Below are positions 1-11,503 of a stretch of DNA of 64,000 bases, piece after piece. Within the stretch, counting starts at the first letter, position 1; the number at the start of each line of letters is the position of its first letter. This DNA is from Eukaryota sp. TZLM1-RC (lineage: Eukaryota; Metamonada: BaSk clade). Below the pieces are notes generated by a model. It saw nothing but the letters and a program-made list of their open reading frames with translations, was not told where the DNA came from and searched no databases. The DNA is taken from positions 2,392,689 through 2,456,688 of the forward strand of contig JAUPSS010000007.1 of assembly GCA_040285825.1 (NCBI GenBank), given 5' to 3'. A program made the position numbers and the translations under genes.

Positions 1-2
1 CC

Positions 3-905
3 AAACCTGTAGAAAGTTTACAGAAAAGAATTACTGATATCGAAGAAGAAGTACCTCTGATTGGTTTACTTTTTCAACATTCAGCAAATAAAGAGCTAAA
101 AAGTTTTTTAATAGAAGTTTTCAGTCATTGTGGTTTTGGTGCTGTTGTTCTGCTATTATTCAACCTCCACGAAAATTTGGGTTTTGGTTAGAAAATAATG
201 TTTGGAGACTTATTATGAAAATGCATTTAAATGTCCCTGTCAATATTGGTTATAAAAGTTTGAAGTGTGTGAACAGTTTGATACTTTGTACTTTGAATTG
301 TAACAAACTAGGAAGATTTCGTGATTTCCCCCACAATCTAATGAGAAACAATTTGTGGTCGATGTGCAATTATTCAGGTTTAAGTTCAGAAATTGAAGTA
401 ATGTTGAAATCATCATGCCAATTTGTTGCCACAAATGACCTTGGATGTAGTTTCTTCGTTTAATAATAATATTGATCTATTCAGTGATGTTAAAAGAGTT
501 GACCTAACAGATAATACAAATTTTGGCCGTCAAGATGTGATGAAATTATTTAGTCGTAACGAAATAATCAAGCACAATCATTATGATCCTTTGGTACTAA
601 AACAATCAATAAGTTTCTAAAATCTAAAGGAAAACAAAACTGTGTTATTTTATATTTTCGCAATTTCTTTGAATGGATGATCAGGACCTGAGGCAACCTT
701 GTTGTTGGATGAATTTAATGATTTCATCATCATTAAAAAACGTCTTTATTTAGGTTGAATTTCAGGATTAATCAAGTTGTCTTCAGTTTGTACAAAGGTC
801 TTGGTAAAATGGTTGAGGCTGTGGAACTTGCTCTTGCTGAACAAGTGTTCCACAATGTAGGTGGAGATTCCTCTCTTTTTTTAACTGAAATATTAATTGA
901 GATAA
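3..905 (+). mobile_element. Degenerate RLE-type non-LTR retrotransposon, 3' half
   Basis: Three broken reading frames (about 3-190, 128-463 and 755-930) resemble, in order, the post-RT region, the Cys/His plus endonuclease region and the C-terminal tail of the better copies in this window. In the middle part the stretch LIMKMHLNVPVNI, then CVNSLILCTLNCNKL, lines up with the LTLSHALNC region of the copy at 45430. The zinc ligands are partly lost. The tail FRINQVVFSLYKGLGKMVEA matches the conserved tail FWLNRIAFCIFKSIPTM of the copy at 917-4200. The 3' end lies against the 3' end of that next copy, so the two face each other. It continues off the left edge and is clearly dead. Confidence 0.6.
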
Positions 906-916
906 GAAAAATCTAT

Positions 917-1624
917 CTAGAATTCAATATCCTCCAAACAAGCGTCACTATTACTAAACCTACTCACAGCATTACGTTCATATTCTACACCAATAGCTAA
1001 AAGTGCCTTTGAAATCATTGTTGGAATAGACTTGAAAATGCAAAAAGCAATTCTATTTAACCAGAAAGTGGAATTCATTGTTTTACCAGACCTATTCAGT
1101 AACACTTTTTTGAAATTTTCGAAAAAGTGCAACCCTGAAGGTCCAATATTGCCAGAAACAGAAATTGCAAACGGCACAAAATGATATTTCACATGTTCTA
1201 CTCTACCTAACTGTGCCAAAGGTTCTTCATATTTTTTTATCTTCTTTTTTTCGGCGTTAGATAACGGAGAATCAGCGGAATACACTAATCGAGCAGCAGA
1301 ATTTTTGCAAACATCAACCGAGACAACATCCACAACATTGAGAACACCATCGATCCCTGGAGCTACTAAATCTGCCCTTCTTTTACCAAAGGAATCATCA
1401 GTTTGATCTGAAGACAGCTTACGTACTAATGGCTCAATAAATGCCTCTATATTGAAACTTTTGCACATGGCATATAATTGATCACGAACTGAGTCATGAA
1501 CAATTGAGCGATAAGTTATGAAATACTTACAGTTTAAAATATGGGAAAGCGTAACAACACTCTTGCAGCGACAAATTAAATCATTTGGTAAAGAACAAGG
1601 CCATAGAAAACATCTCATTCTCAT
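917..1624 (-). pseudogene. RLE element CCHC motif and restriction-like endonuclease
   Basis: C-terminal part of the retrotransposon polyprotein. It starts with a CxC-x7-H-x4-C cluster (CRCKSVVTLSHILNC), followed by conserved HDSVRDQ and then the presumed nuclease core RRADLVAPGIDG...VVDVVSVDV, which fits the R...(P)D...D pattern of the R2-type restriction-like endonuclease with Ala in place of the usual Pro. A basic tail follows with FVPFAISVSGNIGPSG and FWLNRIAFCIFKSIPTM, seen in every other copy. The reading frame is open for 235 codons. It is separated from the RT only by one TGA. In the copy at 58290 the equivalent codon is TGG, so here it is probably a point mutation. Confidence 0.72.
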
Positions 1625-1633
1625 TGCAGTGGT

Positions 1634-3466
1634 TCATTGGTGATCATTAAGTAGAAGGCCATAAATGTTGGGAATTTGGGAGATTAGGCAATTTGAGCAA
1701 CTGTATTCAAGATCAACCAAAAAGTATGAAAAAACGGGATTTTTTTCTTTAACCATGCTAAGACGTACAATATAATCCAAGTTTTCTAAAACTTTCAAGA
1801 TTTTTTTCTGCAATTTTGCAAAAGTCAGTGGTAAGGAGAGCAAGCTTCTTGGAGGAAGTTCCACAATATCAGAGGGGAAACATTTAGACCAAATATTGGG
1901 TGAAAGAGTTTCAATTTTCTGTTGCAAAGAAATAAGATAAGAGCTGCCACAATTTTCAATGAGATCAATTTTTTCAGGAAAACGATTCACAAATTCATAA
2001 ATAAAATTTTTACCACCTCCAATATAGACAGCTTTACAAAGGTAGCTTGATTTATGAAAATCAACACCTCCAAAATTTGTACCACAAAAAATGTGACTTC
2101 GTAACTGAGATGCATCAAATTCCAATAATTTTGGTAAAGAATTGGTTCTTTGTTCATTAAAAATTCGACAAAACTCCAAAGAAATTGATGGTGATGTTGA
2201 TCTCAAAATATGAGTAAATTTTCCAGAATAACAAATTTTTAGGAAAAAGAATTTCAAATGTTTCTCAATATTTAAATTTTCTATTGATTCTAATTCATTT
2301 CCAAATTGAGTCAACAGAGTCGAAAGTTGGCCTTTGACTTCATCAATATTTCCGAGATAACAACCCAAAAAACGAAAACCAGACTGATCATAATTGATAA
2401 AGGGGACATTGACATCATTAATGAAAAAATCAATTGGTTCATGGCCAATAATCAAACATTTGGAGATATTCAATGAGAGACCAATATCTTCATAACGCTG
2501 TTGAATAAAAGTTGCTATTTGTTTGAGAATTGTAATAGGAGCAATTACAGAAATGTCATCCATATATGCTACAATATCTATTTCTGGGAATTTTTCTTTT
2601 AATTTGCACATTAATGGATGAATTGCCAGACAAAAGAAAAAAGGACCAAGTGGATCACCTTGTTTAACGCCTGAAGACGAAAACAGGTCAAAGTTTTCAT
2701 AGACCAATGTGGATGACTTTCCATAAAATGAATAGAAAAAAGGCTCAACTTCAGGAAAATGCTTTCGCAGCAAAGGTAAAATGGAAGAACGAGAAACAGA
2801 ATTGAAAGCACTCTTAAAATGTAAATTGAAGATGTAATTAGAATCACTAGAATTAAAAAACACATCCGACGAAAGAGCAGCAGAAGAAACACCATCAATT
2901 GTCTTGATTCCAAATTGAAATGGACTGAAAAATTCTTTGGCTTTTTTCCCAATTCTATTGAAAACAAGAGACGCAAGAATTCTTGAAAACGATTCTATGT
3001 GTTGTTGTTACTGATTAACTAACTTGGTAGACAGATGAGGAATTTACATGATGACGTGGCACTTGTTCAAGAGCAAGTATTTCTATTAATAAACCTCTTT
3101 TTCTTCTTTTCATTTTTGGTATTTCTGCCTAACGGCATCAATTGCAATTGGACGGATTTTGGATTGACTTTTTTTGAGGGCAATTAAGCGAGCACTGGTC
3201 ATCTCAAAAGGGACTTTAATTTTTAACGTAAGAAGATTGTTAAAAAAAAGAACAAGATCATCAACAATTTCAGAACACTGTCCAACAGCTGATTTGATCA
3301 TGTCAAAATTTAACAAAGACGGCCCAGGAGCTTTTCCAGTAGGCATTTGCTGAATCAGTTTCAACACCCCTGAAGCATTGACAGTATTTTGCAGCCAATA
3401 ATCAACTGAATCTGGTTTAGTACAATGAAAATTTTCTTCTGGATGAAGATGATTCAATTGGAACAA
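1634..3466 (-). pseudogene. RLE element reverse transcriptase
   Basis: Reverse transcriptase of a non-LTR element. Visible blocks in order: MPTGKAPGPSLLNFDMIK (block 0/1, near 3310-3350), ALKKSQSKIRPIAID (block 2, near 3130-3180), SRILASLVFNRIG (near 2950-2985), NLHFKSAFNSVSR (block A, first catalytic Asp replaced by His), GVKQGDPLGPFFFCLAIHPL (block B) and AYMDDISV with the catalytic YMDD (near 2546-2572). A 123-bp segment at 2990-3112 with stop codons separates blocks 2 and 3 without changing frame. The missing Asp in block A and the stops indicate an inactive copy. The frame ends at a TGA (1634-1636) and the endonuclease continues in the same frame. Confidence 0.8.
2990..3112. other. 123-bp in-frame insertion inside the RT
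   Basis: The RT blocks on either side (AIDAVRQKYQK upstream, FSRILASLVF downstream, read on the minus strand) would join directly if these 123 bases were removed. The segment holds stop codons in the RT frame, starting with a TGA. No good GT-AG borders or terminal repeats were seen, so its origin is unknown. Confidence 0.4.
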
Positions 3467-3575
3467 TGTGCTTTCATTACATTCAGCTAAATCAGAAGAG
3501 AATAGACATTGCTTTGCAGATCCAAAACGTCCTTTTAAAGCTAATTATCTTACTAATTTTCTTTCGAACAAACAT

Positions 3576-4200
3576 TTATTTTAAAATTTGATTTTTTTTC
3601 GATAAAAGTGTTTTATCTTTTTTCAGAAAAAATTTCCAAATCGGTGTGACATTCCATAATCCTTTACGGAGATTTTCAGTAAAAGCCCGAAGAACAACAG
3701 CAAAAGGTATCGAAGCCAACGGACTAAGCTGAGCAGGAACACGAATGGGACAACGTAGCTGATCAGCAGCAACACAAGAATCACAAAAAAGTAAAGGTCG
3801 AACAGAATCATTGACAGCAACAAGCTTTTGACAAAAAACACATTTTTTGTCATTTTTTTGATCTTCTTTGTCAGAAATGTTATCAGCAATCTCAATTAAA
3901 AATTCATTTTCAGGATTGTGTGATAATGAAAAACTTAAATCAGCAGTAGCAGCACGAGCATTAAGTTTTTCCTTTGGAATAAGCGGACAAGTTGAAATGT
4001 TATGTCCAGATTTTCGACATTTGCTACATTTGCGGCGTGGTTTAGAAAAATTTTCATTTAAATTTTTTTTCCAATAATTTTCCAGCATGGAGTGACAGGT
4101 GGGGAGAATGAGAACGATTGGTGGTTGAGGAGGTTGATTTGTCAACATCACGTTCGGTATTTTTTGCAGTCCAGTGAGTATCATTGAGAGTGTCTGACAT
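3576..4200 (-). pseudogene. RLE element 5' region with zinc knuckle
   Basis: Coding remnant at the 5' end of the element. It holds a CCHC zinc knuckle (CSKCRKSGHNISTC, around 4000-4040), then a four-cysteine motif (CVFC...CDSC, around 3770-3850), both likely RNA/DNA-binding modules placed N-terminal to the reverse transcriptase. An ATG at 4200 opens a short frame that shifts near 4090 into the frame carrying the zinc knuckle, so the beginning is frameshifted. The end (about 3576) is also out of frame with the RT. Function is inferred from position and from cysteine motifs common in non-LTR elements. Confidence 0.6.
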
Positions 4201-5197
4201 GGAAAATGGAGGAATTCAATCGAACCGACAATGGGACGTCAAGTTGAGAAAAATGAGGACGTTGAAAAGTGAGTGAGAAAAAAAAACTACCTCACTTTTG
4301 AGGAAGTAATTAGTTGTTGTTGAAAGTGTCTAATTTCCCTCCCTAATGAATCATTTAAAAAGGAAATGTCAATAAGATACACTCTATTATCAACAATGCA
4401 ACTGTTTTACGAACCATCACTCAACATGAAAGGTTGATCTTACAACAATTATGAGTTATACTTTAATTTGTAGAATATTTTCAGCATGCCGTCAAAATGT
4501 AAAATCGTGGGTTTTTCTTCATATCAATTACAGCAGTTTCAATTGGATCGATAAACGATATGATAGATTTTACAATTGTGTTTTGTAATTATTATTTAAA
4601 CATTATCCCATGATGGAACTAGATTATTTCAAAGGCACCTTGATGTCTTTGCTAAGTTCGATCAAATGGCTGCATGTACTTTAAATCTGTAACACATCCA
4701 TTTGCAAAAATACAAAAATCCAGATATCATTCATGGTCATTTTTTGTCAACTAAGTGAGATGTTACTGATGTCAACTCAGGAACTAGGATTCAAAGAAAT
4801 TACTGATGAATAGACTCAGAAAAGTTACACTTGAATTTAATGATCTTGCTTCTATAGTTTTGCAACTTCAGGTAAATGTCATCAAAGGGGGAGGCAAACA
4901 ATGATAGAATTCACTATATTTTAGGCAAAATTTATCAAATTTGAAACAATTTTCTTGAAACTGCTGATTTGATGTTATTCAATTGTTGTTAGCACTAAAA
5001 ATATGTTGATATCAAACTAATGCGATTCAATAAATTGCAGATAAATAATTCATACAAACTGTTTGATCAAATGCTTGGCAATTCACCTTGACTTAGTAAT
5101 CATGATCTATATAGATCAGGAGCTGAACTGGTTTGAACAATTCGTAGAAATTTGAAATTAATTGACCTGCATCACGTAATCATACTCCTCTACTTCT
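4201..5197. other. Intergenic, possible relic of a Fanzor N-terminus
   Basis: About 1 kb without a convincing gene. Short open stretches on the plus strand at roughly 4390-4590 (for example INNATVLRTITQHERLI) have the flavour of transposase N-termini, but no diagnostic motif is left. The 3' part (4800-5190) shows nothing recognisable and should hold the promoter of the next gene. Confidence 0.25.
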
Positions 5198-8100
5198 ATG
5201 AGTGAGGTCATTGGGGGTTCTGTCGCGTCCTCCAGTGTTAGACGGTTTTGTTATACTACTAAATTCTTACTTCAGCACACATGGCGGGTTATCGAATACA
5301 CTCTCCTCTCGACTTTTTTCTCTAGTTTTCAGAACTTATTCTAAGTCCAGCAGAAATGACTTTCTGAGTCTGATTTTGGTCATCATTCAGGTTTTACAAC
5401 TCGGAGCTCTCGTCATCAATTCCTCAATTCCCCATTGGCACCCGGTCTTTGACCCTCGTCCTCTTCTGAGTTGGATCAATTTACCACTTGGAAGCACTAT
5501 AGTCACGAACACCATTTTCACCCCCCTTACCTTAGCTTATATGTCAGTAATTATCACTTCCATACTCCTCCTAACCATGGCGATCTCTGCTCTCTCAACC
5601 TCAACGCCACGGTTTTTCTTAGCTCTCATCCGTGGTGCTTTCGATCTGGTGCACTCTACACTGTTCATTCCTCTATCTCTGCCTCTACTCACTGCTCTCA
5701 CCTGTTTCAACGATCCTTCCCTTTCTCCTTTCATGTCTCCCTTCTCCCCAAGCAATTGTTGGACAGTCAGCAGTTGGGTTCATAAGCTAGTTTTTTTCAC
5801 CTTTTTAATTATTTTGTTTTGTTTGTGCTATCTTTTAACTATCGCTACTTTTGATTCGTTTCCTACTTCAAAAAAAATTTGGGCTAGAAGTAACAATAGA
5901 TTCCATAGATATCTATTTTTATCAAAAGCTGTTCTATTAATTGTTTTGGTAATTGTTCCACATCGAATCTTATTATTTAATCTTTTGTACACAATTTCTA
6001 CATTTGCTATTCCCTTTTGTTTTTCCTGGTATCTTCCTTTTTACAAGAGAATGTCTAATATTAAATTTAGTCTAATTTCTGGTATTTTACCTGCTTTTTC
6101 TCTAACGCATTTAATTATTGAGTTTGTTTTAGATTTAGATTCAACTAAGAGTGAGATTTACAACACTGCTATTTTTATTTCAATTGCTTTAATTTTTTCA
6201 TTTATTTTTGGGTTTATTTGTTCAAGACGCTGTCGATCCATTTACGATCGTTTTCTTCTCTCCCAAACTAAGCAATCAAATCATCAATCAAAACCTCAAT
6301 CATTTGGCATTGTTGACGTTTCCCTCGAAGAATCCGATTCTTCTGCACAACAACCGTTAGACCAACAACCTTTGGATGACGAAGATGTTACCTCTGCTTT
6401 ACTTCAAACCCTACCCAAGGCCAAGTACCCTTTTGAAGTGGAATTATTTACTCGTTTTCTCTTTCCAAAACCTCATTCATCTGAGTACAAGGATGTGGCT
6501 GCTGAGTATTACTCACTTAATCTCAGTAAGTTTCATTCTAATGTGGAAATGTTGCTTTTAAATTCTATGTTTGAACTCCATGTTACTGGAAATCTGCTCT
6601 CTGGGGCTGTTATTTGGTCCAAGATAAGTGATCTTGATTTAGAACCTTCCATTTCTGAACGAATTTTGATCTTCAATATTGAGCGTCAGTCAGAAGACGT
6701 CAGAAGAAACAGAAATTTTGGTGACGCGACAATCGACTCAAACTCCCTTCTCAACTTGCAATCTTCCCTCAACGAATTAAATGACCTTCAAGATCAATGT
6801 TTGGAAAGTTTATACATGTTTTGGTCTATTCTCTCTGATGAAAACCCTAGCTTAAAGGTTCTTCCCCATATAACTGAAGCTTTTAGGCAGGCTAAATCAA
6901 AAGCGGAGGGATTATTTACAAAGTTATCCACTGCTTTTCCTGATAATAAAGAAGTCATTAGGAGTTATTCTTGCTTTGTTAGAGATGTTTTGAGGGATGA
7001 TGAAGGTGCTAATCTTTTAAATGAGCAATTAGAAAGTTTGAGTAATGCTTCATCAGATCATAATTCATCACGTGGGTCTTCAGGAATCATGTCTACGCGC
7101 TCTCTACGCAAACGTAAAAGAAAACGAAGTAGTGTTAGAGCCAAAATTTCAAGTTTAGCTAGTCATTCTGAAACTGACGAGAAGAGCTCAATTGAACTTT
7201 TATCCAAAGCTATTTATATTGCTTTGGTAATGTTGCTCGGTATTTCAATTTTTGCTTGGATTAATTTAGAGGTTACTTTTAATTCCTTTCAAAATGACAT
7301 CAATGTTTTTTTGGAATCAAGTAATATCGCAGTAATTGGTAACAAACTTTCTGTCCTTATGCGTGAGTTTCATGATAAGCTTAGTTATTCGATTGATTCG
7401 GTGTTAAATCAGCAAAAAGTTCTTCTAGAATCAGCTGAATTATTGAGTTATTATTCCCGGAATACTTTCATTGGAACTTCTGGTTTTTCGGATGATTATC
7501 AATCAACTGCAGTTCAGCGACCATCAAATTCTGACCTAGTTTCCTCTTTTAGAACCCCTTCTTTCCTTGTTTCGTTCCGAAGAAACACCGTACCTCCAAC
7601 AACTAATGGAATTGTCTATTCGTTTTGGGAGCTGATTCTTCATTTATCATCCTCTGCTGCTAGATTTGGTAATAACCTATTTAATTTAGATCCAATTGAG
7701 AATAATGCTTATTTTAGAGACGTTACTGATAATAGAAATGCATTCAATCAGGGGAATACTCAGTTCAAGGCAGCCTTAGTTGACTCTTCCTTTGAAACTC
7801 TTTATGCCTCTGGTGCTGTTTTTAGAGTGGCTTTAATTGTAACTGTGACCGGGGTCATTGTAGTGGCAGTTTTCTTATTCGCCAGGGCATTGGAGAGTAT
7901 GAAGAGAGAACGTGTTGAGGTATTGAATCTTTTTCTTTGGTTGCCCAAGAGTTCCATCAGCAATATTTTGAATGAACCCAAATTTTCAAAATTTAACAAG
8001 AAAAAACGAGATGATCTTGTGGATGAGGTTATTGATGAAGAGATTTTCCAAGAACTCGAGTCTGTTTCACATTCTCCCAATACTGATTATGACATTCATT

Positions 8101-10541
8101 CCATCTCAATTCCAGTAGCTGAAGAGTCTGCAAAACCAGAAAACCCTTCTAAATATAATTCTAATTGTATTTGGGTTTTGTGGCTAATTTTTACCGTTTC
8201 AGTTTTTATTATCCTTTTAAGTGGTAGTTTGGTTTTAAATAGTCTAACTAATGAAAATGTTACAAATTTTCGTTTTGTAAGTAGTAATATTTTGAATTTA
8301 CAAACCCTAACTATTCAAATCACTACCCTTGATTACATTGGTGTTTCTAGGGCTGCTGGGTTTGTTGCTACTGGAGATTTGACTTTCTATTCTGATTATT
8401 GGAGTTTTTTGAACTCTGGGGAACGGGAATATCATTTAATGAATCTTTTGAATTACGGTCTCTCTGTTGACCAAATGGAAAGAGTTTCTGAAACGGATAA
8501 CATTAAAGCAAAGTTGTCTTATTTAGAAGCCATAGCTCAATACTTGGCAGCATCAGCTTATAATGTTGATTGGTCTTTTGTTTTCCACATTTCTGACTTT
8601 AATTATGACCTTTTATCTGAAACTGATGGACCTACTGATCTCGTGCGTTATAGTGATATTTTCAATTGGTACACAAACAATACCTTTGATTCTACTCTAT
8701 CTCAACAAGACCAACTAGAACTTGCTCGAGAAGTTTTAACAAACAATAGATACGGTGATTTGATTGAACAAAACAACCAAATAATTCGATCTACTATTTC
8801 TGAGGTGGAATCTAGCCAAATGGATTTACTAAATAGCCACAGAAGCTCTATCTTAAACTTAATCATTCTTGAAGGTATTGTCTTATTAGTTACTATTTCA
8901 ATAATTGTGGGTTTAATATATACTAAGAAGTTTATTCCGCAGTTTAGGCATTCAAACATGCTTGTTATTATTGCCTTGGTTTCAAGTGCTTCTATTTTAG
9001 CCATAACCTTTGTCTATTTGATTTTTTCATTCTTTACCCTAAATAATGTTCATGAAACCAGTCAGGAAGGGGTTGATTATCTCCATCATTTGATTGATTT
9101 GGAATTTGCCTTTTTGACCACTAGATATCAAGCTGATGAATTTGTTTTTTCAAGATCAATTTCTGATTACCTTGTTTATTGGGAAAGAAGAAATGATTTG
9201 GAAAATGTTATTGAAGCAATTCAAGAGTCGGAGTGTAATTTATCGAATGACATATGTAACAGAAGAGCACTCTTTGTTGAAGAACTCAACAATCGTCTAG
9301 CGCCTTTTCTTCGTCAACATTTAATCAGTTTTAGCCTGGTTTCCAATGTTTTTGACTATGATCACGTCACCAATCAACTTGATGGATTTGATTGGGATAT
9401 TCAAGAAGAAGAAGATTTTGAGTTAATCATGATTCAAAATAGAAACGTTCCCATCACACATAGATACACTAATTCTAGTTTTGATTTGAGTAGAGATCCA
9501 GAAGAACAATTAGAATTGGCCATTAATTTACAGTTTGGCAATCAAATGCTCGAAATGATTGTTGACGCTTACAGAAACGTGATTGAAGCTAACAGGCAGA
9601 GATTTACTGAATCTATTTTAAGTTTAACATCTGAGCAATTGGACAACTTTTTGAATCAATTTAATTTAAGATCATTTTCATTCATGTTTGTTGCTTTTAA
9701 TTCATTTGTTGGCTTTTTTGTAACCTATTTAGCCACTCGAACTTTGAAAAAGAACAAGGCTCACGTTAAACAAGCCGTTGACGTTCCTTTGATTAACCAA
9801 TTCGTCAAGCAATATCAAATAGCTTTGGGTGTTCTGCTACTATTTATCTCTCTTTTTTTTGGAGTTTCTCTCCTCACTCTTAACGCCCTTCAGTATTACC
9901 CAGAAGAACTGTCAAAGGTTTCGACCAGGGCATCTCAAACTTGGGAAGTTAAAGCTCTTTTGCTTGATTATTTAAATGTTCCTGAACAAAGGTCCGGTTT
10001 AAAGGTAGAGTTGACTAATTCTTTATACAATTTAAGATCCCTACATGCTGATATCTTGTTCAAAGGCGAAGGTAATTTAAATCCTTCAGCTGGAAGGGAT
10101 TACGATCAAAACAACTTGCTGTTTAATACAAAGTTCTCTATTACTAACAGTACTGATTATGGTCTTCATGTGGTTTTGACGGAGTATGTTTCTCTTTTAG
10201 AAAATTTGCTTAATGAGAATGATTTTGATTTTGCTATGGAATCAAATAGAGACCGAATTGAAGCATTAACCATGCAGCTAGAAGAATATAATGCTGATTC
10301 TTTAAATCTTTATAGAGATGAAGCGTTTTCTGCTCTCAGAGCTCGTGCTATTCTTTCGCGAATTTTCTTGGTGTTGTTTTTGGTTGTAATTGTATCAGAA
10401 TTGGCGTTTGTGTTTAGAACCATGCTTCAACGGTTACGTCAGGAGGAAGTTGTTGACAATGATTTAATTTCGATGATTCCCAATGATGTAATTGACAAAA
10501 TTCCCTTAGTAAAGTCTTATGTGGACAATAAGCTTCGTTAA
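5198..10541 (+). CDS. TmcB-like giant multi-span membrane protein, paralog 1
   Basis: A protein of about 1770 residues resembling the 'tiny macrocysts B' (TmcB/TmcC) family of protists, whose role is poorly known. Residues 1-340 hold a cluster of hydrophobic spans. A cytosolic helical stretch (about 400-620) contains the family-like YSCFVRDVLRDDEGANLL segment. Single or paired spans follow near residues 666, 876, 990, 1220, 1252, 1490, 1536 and 1716. Between them lie extracytoplasmic helical blocks of 170-220 residues, two of which repeat a motif (QLELAREVLTNNRYG and QLELAINLQFGNQ). A conserved LFLWLPKSSI segment follows the 876 span. No kinase or cyclase domain is present. Start: the uninterrupted frame begins only with GTG at 5202, but ATG at 5198 enters it if a 31-nt intron (5245-5275) is removed. 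A sensor or scaffold role is inference. Confidence 0.75.
5245..5275 (+). other. Predicted 31-nt intron in TmcB-like paralog 1
   Basis: GT...AG segment containing TACTAAAT, a plausible branch site, ahead of a pyrimidine-rich end TTACTTCAG. Removing it joins the ATG at 5198 to the long frame (codon CG|C) without a stop. Same length as the intron in the kinase gene at 48111-48141. cDNA would settle it. Confidence 0.55.
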
Positions 10542-10899
10542 TTATGTTTTCTTTCATTGTATTTTAGATAATTTTAGATTATAGTTTTTGTTTTTATAGT
10601 TTTTGTATAGACTCTAAAATTACCTATCTCTTGTTCAACATCAAAAGAAACCAACGATTTACTAACAAGATGCAGAAATGATGCCAAGTATAAATTAAAT
10701 TATAACATGCCATAACCCCTCATTCACTTTTCCGACAAGTTCTCCAACATAAATAGATCGAGGTTTCATCAATTCATAGAATTTATCATTTGTTTTTTTC
10801 TTGTATATTGTATTCTCATATATTTTATCTCAGTTGAAATAACTTTCTACAAATTACCAAATAGATATAACAAACTGACAACTCGTTCTGATAACTGCA

Positions 10900-11317
10900 C
10901 AATTTTGAATTAAGACTGCTGAGACCATTGAATGATGGACCATTCAAAAACAGTGTTAATGGATACATGAACAATACTAAACAAAAGTAGAATGTAGTTG
11001 GTACTCCACGTAAGGCGTTTCTCAAGTTGTTACAATGTTCATTTGCTAATGTGAAGATCGGAGATGAATATATGACATCTGCAAAGGTGAACTGCTGCAA
11101 GATGCTACACCAAAAGATCTATCGAGAAGTTGATCGTGAAGTTAAAGTTCACAACGCCTATTTCAGTTGTCCGGAATGTAATCAAGTTTGGTCTAGAGAC
11201 ACTTCTACATCACTAAATCAGCTAGAAATTGCAACTAGTGAGCAATACTATGAAACAGGACCAGAAGCGTTCCAGAGACCACAAAGAAACCAGCTTCAAA
11301 GCTACGTATTGTTCTAG
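10900..11317 (+). pseudogene. Fanzor (TnpB-like nuclease) C-terminal fragment
   Basis: Only the C-terminal part of a Fanzor survives. The segment GTPRKAFLKLL is followed by GDEYMTSAKVNCC, which matches the E-x-x-TS-x-x-C region (alternative RuvC glutamate next to the zinc ribbon). Then come CPECNQ and WSRDTSTSLNQL, the RuvC-III block with its aspartate (near 11189). N-terminal recognition and RuvC-I regions are absent or unrecognisable. It lies just downstream of TmcB-like paralog 1. Fragmentary, so not functional. Confidence 0.6.
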
Positions 11318-11503
11318 AGGAGAAATGGGCTCACTGAGATTGGTGGCCAATTATTCGAGGATTCTAGAACGTCTGTAAACGATCTCACCAAGGATGAAAG
11401 TTCTTGGAATAAGTTGGAATGATGCTTGAAAAAATATAACCTCATCTGTTTATAGTGTTTAGCTACTGAGTGTTTATAGTGTTTCCAGCTTTTAGCAGAT
11501 GTC

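Larger units (their letters stand above)
917..4200 (-). mobile_element. RLE-type non-LTR retrotransposon, most complete copy
   Basis: Order on the minus strand: zinc-knuckle region, reverse transcriptase, CCHC motif, restriction-like endonuclease, conserved tail. This is the architecture of R2/R4/NeSL/CRE-type LINEs, which use a PD-(D/E)XK-like nuclease instead of an APE nuclease. The RT and endonuclease parts lie in one frame (about 3466 down to 917) broken by a single TGA at 1634-1636 and by a 123-bp in-frame insertion at 2990-3112. The zinc-knuckle part upstream is in another frame. No A-rich tail or target duplication could be identified. It is the template by which the other fragments were recognised. 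Confidence 0.8.
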
